NCBI GenBank assembly: GCA_026770585.1
Contig: MU646636.1
Location: forward strand, 325,241 to 336,754
Reading direction: 5' to 3'
Length of the DNA stretch: 11,514 bases
Source: Baffinella frigidus
Lineage: Eukaryota; Cryptophyceae; Cryptomonadales; Baffinellaceae
In this document: piece after piece, positions 11,444 to 11,514 of the stretch
Layout of the letters: the number at the start of each line of letters is the position of its first letter
Numbering within the stretch: the first letter of the stretch is position 1
Notes under the pieces: model-generated
What the model was told of the DNA's origin: nothing
What the model saw: the letters and a program-made list of their open reading frames with translations, nothing else
Database searches by the model: none
Translations under genes and position numbers: made by a program

Positions 11444-11514
11444 CTAGGGTTTAGGGTGCAGGGTTGGGGTTTGGGGGTTTGGGGTTTGGGGTTCGGGGTT
11501 TGGGGTTTGGGGTT
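11444..11514 (+). repeat. telomere-like array at the right edge, TTTGGGG type
   Basis: A few TTTAGGG units and then TTTGGGG repeats running off the window. Because arrays like this recur inside the gene, this is not evidence of a chromosome end. Confidence 0.85.

Noticed and set aside
11444-11514. A true chromosome end at the right edge
   Set aside because: The units are mainly TTTGGGG variants, the array is short, and similar arrays occur in introns throughout the window.

Overview
The window looks like nuclear DNA of a unicellular eukaryote, most plausibly an alga. Heptamer repeats of the plant/green-alga telomere type (TTTAGGG and its complement CCCTAAA) are scattered through the right two thirds. 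The recognisable coding pieces are tiny exons joined by GT-AG introns on the minus strand. There is no bacterial-style operon and no RNA gene or CRISPR array that I can see. I cannot name the species; a green (prasinophyte-type) alga fits, and a dinoflagellate is possible but less favoured because the six best exons all use GT donors.

Left part (1-3200): 1-1200 is gene-poor, with three degenerate copies of a short repeat inside a frame broken by one stop. Two paralogous genes of an unrecognised family follow, head to head. The minus-strand copy (2037-1226) has lost the ancestral ATG and carries a frameshift near 1620. The plus-strand copy (2497-3132, 211 aa) is intact. Both share an N-terminal motif, a central SPRSQAAIDKC block and a C-terminal tail ending in RGC-stop.

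Middle part (3200-6230): this holds a CT/GT/CA microsatellite, several short palindromes, heptamer arrays that drift from TTTAGGG to GTGYAGG, two copies of a 52-bp dispersed repeat, and a 211-bp fold-back element with perfect 84-bp arms.

Right part (6230-11514): read on the minus strand, it contains an EVE-domain gene of the THYN1-like, PUA-related family cut into mini-exons. Six exons (11327-11256, 9925-9850, 9285-9247, 8666-8604, 8124-8058, 6585-6528) have GT-AG borders, join in compatible phases and together give about 125 residues of the domain in the right order. Nearly every exon is accompanied by extra, mostly decayed copies of itself: four N-terminal, five WDG, two FYHS, three middle and three or four C-proximal versions. 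The order is N-N-N-N, A-A-A-A-A, C-C, B, D-D-D, E-E-E(-E), so single exons with their intron flanks were duplicated locally and the gene was not duplicated as a whole. The introns are filled with telomere-like heptamers in both orientations. This exon-by-exon duplication is the main finding. The start codon lies outside the window or is unrecognised, and the last exon is only tentative.
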